Below are positions 8,012 through 12,124 of a DNA stretch of 12,124 nucleotides, piece after piece; within the stretch, counting starts at the first letter, position 1; each line of letters begins with the position of its first letter. A program made the translations under genes and the position numbers. The DNA is from an uncultured Collinsella sp. (GTDB lineage Bacteria > Actinomycetota > Coriobacteriia > Coriobacteriales > Coriobacteriaceae). Location of the stretch: contig CAUASQ010000044.1 of the NCBI GenBank assembly GCA_958431945.1, positions 1 through 12,124 on the forward strand, in the 5' to 3' direction. The notes beneath the pieces were generated by a model. That model was given only the letters and a program-made list of their open reading frames with translations, was not told the DNA's origin and did not search any database.

Positions 8012-9534
8012 TGGCGTTCGAGACGTTTGCCGTTCACGCGGCCTGCATCCGCGGCGTCGAGGCGATTCACGTCACGGTTGAGGTCTCGCTTGCCGGTGGC
8101 ATCCCGGGCATCCAGATGCTCGGCATCCCGAGTATGGAGGTGATGGAGTCACGCGGTCGTATTCGCTGCGCGATGCGCTCCGCCGGGTTCGAGATCCCGC
8201 GCTCGGGCATTACCGTTAACCTGGCACCCGGCGATATCCGCAAGACCGGTAGCGGCTTTGACCTGCCCATCGCCATCGCGGTTCTAGCGGCCGATGGGCA
8301 GATTCCCCGTGACAACCTCGATCGCTGCCTTATCGCCGGCGAGCTCGGCTTGGACGGTACGGTGCTTCCCGTCAAAGGCGAGGTGGCGTTCCAGCTGCTG
8401 GCTCGCGACATGGGGCTGTATTTTATCGCCGGCAGGTCCGACCAGCATGTGCCACTCGCGGGCGTGGATTGCGGCTTTATCGATCATTTGTCTCAGCTTG
8501 CTCATGGTATGGGCGATGCCGCCCGGCACTACTTGGATTCCGAGGGCGTCGAGGCGACCTTTGAGCCCGAGCTCGACTATGCCGACGTACTGGGGCAGGA
8601 AGTCGCTAAACGCGGCATGGCGCTTGCGGCAGCCGGCGAGCTCGGCCTGCTCATGATCGGCTCGCCCGGTTCGGGCAAGACCATGCTCGCGCGCCGTATG
8701 ACCGGCATTCTGCCCGAGCTTTCTGTTGAGGATCAGCAGGAGGCGCTGTGCATTCATTCGGTCTTGGGCGAGAACATCGATGGCTTATTGTCAGGTCATC
8801 GGCCGTTTCGAAGCCCCCATCACAGCATTTCAACGGCGGGCCTCATTGGCGGTGGGCGCCCGGTGCACCCGGGTGAGATCAGCCTTGCTCATGGCGGCGT
8901 GCTCTTTTTGGACGAGCTTGCCGAGTTTCCCACCGGTGTGCTGCAGACACTGCGTCAGCCCATCGAACGCGGCTACGTCAGGATCGTACGCGTCGACGGG
9001 GCCTTTACCTTCCCGTCGCGCTTTCAGCTGCTGGCTGCGAGCAATCCCTGCCCCTGCGGCTTTTTGGGCGATCGCGAGGTGCCGTGTCGCTGCTCGGCGG
9101 CGATGGTCGAGCGCTATCGGTCTAAACTGCGCGGTCCTTTGGCCGACCGTATCGACCTGATGATCGACGTGACTCGCCCCGATCCGCAGGTGATTATCGA
9201 GGGCGCCGAGGGCATGTCGTCGGCCGAGCTGCGCGACTACGTTGTCCGCGGTAGGGCTTTTCGTGCCTGGCGCGAGTCCCGTATGGACGATGCGGATGCC
9301 GAGGCCGAGGACGATGAGTCACGGTCCATTGACGGTGTCGTGTCGACCTTTGCACTCGACGAGGCCGCCGAGAAATGCGTACTCGGCCTGTCTAAGCGCA
9401 CGCATCTCACGGGGCGCGGCATCGTGCGCCTGGTGCGCATCGCGCGCACGATTGCCGATGTCGCCGAAAGTGAGCGGGTAACGCAAGATCATGTGCTCGA
9501 GGCCGCCATGTATCAGGGACGGAGGGATCAGTGA
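8011..9534 (+). CDS. comM: YifB/ComM family AAA+ ATPase (Mg-chelatase-like)
   Basis: 507 residues, matching the roughly 506 of E. coli YifB/ComM. Characterised ComM is a hexameric helicase that promotes branch migration when transforming DNA integrates into the chromosome. The N-terminal Lon-like ChlI domain (1-180) has VEVSLAGGIPGIQMLGIP (23-40) and ITVNLAPGDIRKTGSGFDLP (67-86). The ATPase core has Walker A GSPGSGKT (217-224), RPFRSPHHS (264-272), Walker B VLFLDEL (297-303) and the family's NPCPCG (345-350) with a later CRC (359-361). The C-terminal helical lid has LTGRGIVRLVRIARTIADV (466-484). An acidic stretch, DDADAEAEDDES (426-437), lies between core and lid and looks like a flexible insertion. 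The ATG is chosen because it overlaps the yraN stop (TGATG) and gives family length; the frame is open further upstream only as an overlap with yraN. Confidence 0.95.
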   Translation: MAFETFAVHAACIRGVEAIHVTVEVSLAGGIPGIQMLGIPSMEVMESRGRIRCAMRSAGFEIPRSGITVNLAPGDIRKTGSGFDLPIAIAVLAADGQIPRDNLDRCLIAGELGLDGTVLPVKGEVAFQLLARDMGLYFIAGRSDQHVPLAGVDCGFIDHLSQLAHGMGDAARHYLDSEGVEATFEPELDYADVLGQEVAKRGMALAAAGELGLLMIGSPGSGKTMLARRMTGILPELSVEDQQEALCIHSVLGENIDGLLSGHRPFRSPHHSISTAGLIGGGRPVHPGEISLAHGGVLFLDELAEFPTGVLQTLRQPIERGYVRIVRVDGAFTFPSRFQLLAASNPCPCGFLGDREVPCRCSAAMVERYRSKLRGPLADRIDLMIDVTRPDPQVIIEGAEGMSSAELRDYVVRGRAFRAWRESRMDDADAEAEDDESRSIDGVVSTFALDEAAEKCVLGLSKRTHLTGRGIVRLVRIARTIADVAESERVTQDHVLEAAMYQGRRDQ

Positions 9535-10466
9535 TGGGTGAGGAGACTTTTGAGCTGCATCCCGGTGATGCGTTGTATCCAGATACCGTTTTGGAGCTCT
9601 CTGATGTACCCCAGACGCTCTATGTGCGTGGCGACCCCGCCGCACTGTCGACTCCCGCGCTCTCCATTATCGGCGCTCGCAAGGCCTCGCCGTACGGCCT
9701 TGCCGTGGCAGAGCTTGCCGCGAAAGTTGCGGTCGAGGCAGGAGTGACGGTGGTTTCGGGAGGCGCGGTCGGCTGCGACCAGGCCTCGGGTTGGGCCGCG
9801 GTCAATGCCGGCGGCAAACATGTCGTGGTGTTGGGGACAGGCGCCGATGTGGTTTACCCCCGCTCGAGTGCGGGGCTTATCGCGCGCACGATCGATACGG
9901 GAGGCGCAGTCGTGTCCATCTCGCCGTGGGGTATGGGGCCGCGTAAGTTTGCCTTCCCGCGGCGTAACCGGGTGATTGCCGCGCTTTCGCAGGCGCTCTT
10001 CGTGTCGGAGGCTGGCATGCCCTCGGGCACGTTCTCGACGGCGGAGGCCGCCATGGACCTGGGGCGCGAACTGCTTGCAGTACCGGGCTCCATTTTGTCA
10101 CCCGAGTCGCGCGGGACCAACTATCTCATCGCCAACGGGGCTTGCTGCATTATTGACGAGGAGTCTATCGAGATGGCTATTTCTCGCATATACGGCACCC
10201 TGCGCTACTCGCGCCCTGATGCGCCCGGTATCGCCGACCTTGATGCCACGCAGCAGACCGTGATGCATGCGCTCATCGCCTCGCCGCTCAAGGTCGAAGA
10301 CATCGCCGCACTCGTTTCCCTCGATGCCGTCGGCGTGCTCAAGCTCCTGGGATCGCTCGAACTCGAGGGCCTCATCGAGCGCATGATGGATGGAAGGTAT
10401 GCGCCCTCCAAGTTTGCCCTTCACGCCCAGACGCCCTTCGGTCACAATGGAAAACGTGTCAATTAG
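9534..10466 (+). CDS. dprA: DprA-family DNA-processing protein
   Basis: DprA binds incoming single-stranded DNA and loads RecA during natural transformation. The 310-residue protein has the Rossmann-like DprA core: YPDTVLELSDVPQTLYVRGD (15-34), SIIGARKASPYG (44-55), VTVVSGGAVGCD (71-82), VVVLGTGADVVYP (97-109), FPRRNRVIAALS (141-152), SGTFSTAEAAMDLGR (164-178), VPGS (183-186) and GTNYLIANGA (194-203). A winged-helix-like C-terminal domain covers about 235-290. Two canonical stretches differ: the usual SGxAxGIDxxAH reads SGGAVGCDQASG, and the Ser-Glu near VSE reads VSIS (127-130). ATG 9534 overlaps the comM stop by one base and stands six bases after GGAGGGA (9521-9527); the GTG just before it is less likely. 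Family membership is clear; activity equal to model DprA proteins is likely but not shown. Confidence 0.93.
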   Translation: MGEETFELHPGDALYPDTVLELSDVPQTLYVRGDPAALSTPALSIIGARKASPYGLAVAELAAKVAVEAGVTVVSGGAVGCDQASGWAAVNAGGKHVVVLGTGADVVYPRSSAGLIARTIDTGGAVVSISPWGMGPRKFAFPRRNRVIAALSQALFVSEAGMPSGTFSTAEAAMDLGRELLAVPGSILSPESRGTNYLIANGACCIIDEESIEMAISRIYGTLRYSRPDAPGIADLDATQQTVMHALIASPLKVEDIAALVSLDAVGVLKLLGSLELEGLIERMMDGRYAPSKFALHAQTPFGHNGKRVN

Positions 10467-10480
10467 AAAGGTGTTTGCAG

Positions 10481-11818
10481 ATGCTGTTTGATCAGGTGAC
10501 GGTTATCGGTGGCGGTCTGGCGGGATCCGAATGTGCGATTCAGCTGGCAGATCGCGGGTTCGCCGTGAAGCTGTGCGAGATGCGTCCGCAGGTGAGCTCT
10601 CCTGCCCACCATACCGATCACTTGGCGGAGCTTGTCTGCTCCAATTCGTTTAAGTCGACTCGTCCCGATTCCGCCGCCGGCCTGCTGAAGGCCGAGCTTG
10701 AGCGTATGGGCTCGGTGCTGCTTGACTGCGCCCATCGTGCGGCCGTTCCCGCCGGCGGCGCCCTGGCGGTCGACCGTGTTACATTCTCCGAGCTCGTCGA
10801 GGCTGAGGTTGCCGCTCGCCCCAATATCGAGGTCGTTCACGGCGAGGTCACCCAGATCCCCGAGGGCCACGTGGTCATTGCCGCGGGCCCGCTGTGTTCA
10901 CCGGCGCTGAGCGAAGAGGTCATGAAGCTCGTCGGTGGCGACGCCCTTGCGTTCTTCGATGCCGCGGCGCCGATCGTCGATGCCTCCACGCTCGATATGG
11001 ACGTGCTGTTTTCGCAGTCGCGCTACGAGGAGCAGGGGAGCGGCGACTATCTCAACGCTCCGCTCAACAAGGAGGAGTACGAGGCCTTTATCGAGGCGCT
11101 CACCACGGCCGACCGCGTGGTGCTCAAGGACTTTGAGGGCGGCGATCTGTTCCAGGCCTGCCAGCCTGCCGAGGAGGTTGCGCGCACCGGCAAGGACGCC
11201 ATTCGCTTTGGCGCCATGAAGCCCGTCGGCCTCACCGACCCGCGTACCGGACGTCGCCCTTGGGCGGCGATTCAGCTGCGTGCCGAGAACAAGGAGAAGA
11301 CCGCCTATAACCTGGTGGGCTTCCAGACCAACCTGACCTTTGGCGAGCAGAAGCGCGTCTTCCATATGGTGCCGGGCCTGGAGAACGCTGAGTTCTTCCG
11401 CTACGGTGTCATGCACCGCAATACCTTTGTCGACGCCCCGCACGTGCTCGATGGCACCTTTGCCGTGCCCGGTACCGGCGTGCGCCTGGCCGGTCAGATC
11501 ACCGGCACCGAGGGGTACATGGAAGCCGTGGCGACCGGTCTGCTCGCGGCGCTCAACACCTATGCAGAGGCTATCGGCGCCGATTCCGTCGAGTTGCCCC
11601 GCGTGGGCGCCCTGGGTGCGCTCGTGGGCTATGCGACCGATCCTGCCACCGTGGGCTATCAGCCCATGCATGTTAATTTTGGCCTGGTGCCGCCGCTCGA
11701 GGACGGTAAGCGCCGCAGCAAGCGCGACCGCTATCAGGCCTATGCGGACCGTGCGCTCGAGGCCCTCGATGCCTACTTGGCCACACGTTCCGACTTGTTT
11801 GGAGGCGACCGGTCATAG
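10481..11818 (+). CDS. trmFO: Methylenetetrahydrofolate--tRNA-(uracil-5-)-methyltransferase TrmFO
   Basis: Folate- and FAD-dependent enzyme that makes 5-methyluridine at position 54 of the tRNA T-loop; formerly called Gid. The 445 residues match the family. The FAD-binding motif VIGGGLAGSECA (8-19) is followed by LCEMRP (31-36), HHTDHLAELVCSNSFKS (43-59) with Cys53, and FQACQPAEEVARTG (224-237) with Cys227. These match the two functional cysteines of Bacillus TrmFO (Cys53 and Cys226, from memory). Later signatures are FGAMKPVGLTDPRTG (243-257), QLRAEN, YNLVGFQTNLT, GQITGTEGYMEA and the C-terminal NFGLVPPL. ATG 10481 is preferred over TTG 10475 because GAAAGG (10466-10471) spaces it by nine bases. 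The gene lies 14 bases after dprA, so it is almost surely in the same operon. The folate enzyme is typical of Firmicutes and uncommon in most Actinobacteria. Confidence 0.97.
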   Translation: MLFDQVTVIGGGLAGSECAIQLADRGFAVKLCEMRPQVSSPAHHTDHLAELVCSNSFKSTRPDSAAGLLKAELERMGSVLLDCAHRAAVPAGGALAVDRVTFSELVEAEVAARPNIEVVHGEVTQIPEGHVVIAAGPLCSPALSEEVMKLVGGDALAFFDAAAPIVDASTLDMDVLFSQSRYEEQGSGDYLNAPLNKEEYEAFIEALTTADRVVLKDFEGGDLFQACQPAEEVARTGKDAIRFGAMKPVGLTDPRTGRRPWAAIQLRAENKEKTAYNLVGFQTNLTFGEQKRVFHMVPGLENAEFFRYGVMHRNTFVDAPHVLDGTFAVPGTGVRLAGQITGTEGYMEAVATGLLAALNTYAEAIGADSVELPRVGALGALVGYATDPATVGYQPMHVNFGLVPPLEDGKRRSKRDRYQAYADRALEALDAYLATRSDLFGGDRS

Positions 11819-12124
11819 CCTTTGACCTGTACGACACCGTCGACTCTTTTATCGCCTATATCGCACGCGTTGAGGGGCTTTCTCCCAATACGGTGACGGC
11901 CTATGGCTCGAGACTGGAGCGCTTTGCTGCCTGGTGCGAGCGCGAGGATATTGATGCTTTCGCTGCCGACGTGCGCACCATTCGTCGCTATCTTGCTGAG
12001 CTTTCGCGTGAGCAGGTGGCTCCCCGAACGCTTGCGGCGCACCTGTCGGCTATCCGATCTCTCTATCGCTGGATGGCTGCCGAGGGGATTGTCGAGGGCG
12101 ATGCGGTCTCGGCGATCGCGTCGC
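11815..12124 (+). CDS. Xer-type tyrosine recombinase, N-terminal part, cut off by the window edge
   Basis: An open frame from about 11812 to the window end encodes the N-terminal SAM-like core-binding domain of a tyrosine recombinase. Visible signatures are VDSFIAYIARVEGLSPNT, TVTAYGSRLERFAAW, RRYLAELS and PRTLAAHLSAIRSLYRWM. Family members join DNA at dif-like sites; XerC/XerD (CodV in Bacillus) resolve chromosome dimers. The catalytic Arg/His/Tyr domain is beyond the window. Position after trmFO matches codV in Bacillus, which favours a housekeeping Xer over a phage integrase. The start is odd: no ATG, GTG or TTG occurs in frame near the N-terminus. ATA 11815 overlaps the trmFO stop as ATAG and stands nine bases after GGAGG (11801-11805). 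The first standard start, GTG 11893, would remove about 26 family-like residues. The family is confident; the exact start is not. Confidence 0.85.
   Translation, partial: MAFDLYDTVDSFIAYIARVEGLSPNTVTAYGSRLERFAAWCEREDIDAFAADVRTIRRYLAELSREQVAPRTLAAHLSAIRSLYRWMAAEGIVEGDAVSAIAS

Noticed and set aside
10898..11671. Antisense open frame of 257 codons opposite trmFO
   Set aside because: Shadow of trmFO, without recognisable motifs.
11815..12124. Phage or mobile-element integrase
   Set aside because: Position after trmFO matches the housekeeping codV/xerC locus, and no attachment site, tRNA end or phage gene is nearby. The catalytic domain is not visible, so this is not fully excluded.

Overview
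This GC-rich window looks like ordinary chromosome from a Gram-positive bacterium, most likely an actinobacterium of the class Coriobacteriia (Collinsella-like). The evidence is strong G/C preference at third codon positions, a beta subunit of the two-subunit glycyl-tRNA synthetase, a folate-type TrmFO, and a gene order mixing Firmicutes and actinobacterial conventions. The taxon is an inference from gene content, not from a marker match. All confident genes are on the + strand and close-packed. No tRNA, rRNA, CRISPR array, insertion sequence or prophage is visible.

Region 1 (1-5968), translation and pyruvate/PEP metabolism: the 3' part of glyS, then a DUF299 pyruvate, phosphate dikinase regulatory protein, a roughly 250-base regulatory gap, and ppdK. 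The regulator is a kinase/phosphorylase family whose target is the neighbouring dikinase, and the target Thr-Ser-His triad is intact in this PpdK. The gap contains candidate promoters, a palindrome, and a roughly 11-base-phased array of GTTTA-like repeats. A strong hairpin terminator ends the region.

Region 2 (about 6016-7427): rplS (ribosomal protein L19) with its own promoter, a leader hairpin and a terminator, then rnhB (RNase HII) followed by a long hairpin terminator.

Region 3 (about 7468-12124): a close-packed run yraN-comM-dprA-trmFO-xer with 1-base stop/start overlaps (yraN/comM, comM/dprA), a 14-base gap (dprA/trmFO), and an apparent 4-base overlap (trmFO/xer). ComM and DprA are the branch-migration helicase and RecA loader of natural transformation; YraN is a nuclease-fold protein of unknown role; TrmFO makes m5U54 in tRNA; the cut-off last gene is a Xer-type tyrosine recombinase, probably the chromosome dimer resolvase. 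The order rplS-rnhB-dprA-trmFO-xer parallels the Bacillus rplS-rnhB-dprA-topA-trmFO-codV region without rbgA, sucCD and topA.

I see no new multi-gene system. The most interesting material is non-coding: near-identical GNRA-capped hairpins directly upstream of the ribosome binding sites of both the dikinase regulator and ppdK, the phased repeat array before ppdK, a structured leader before yraN, and an apparent non-standard AUA start for the Xer gene.
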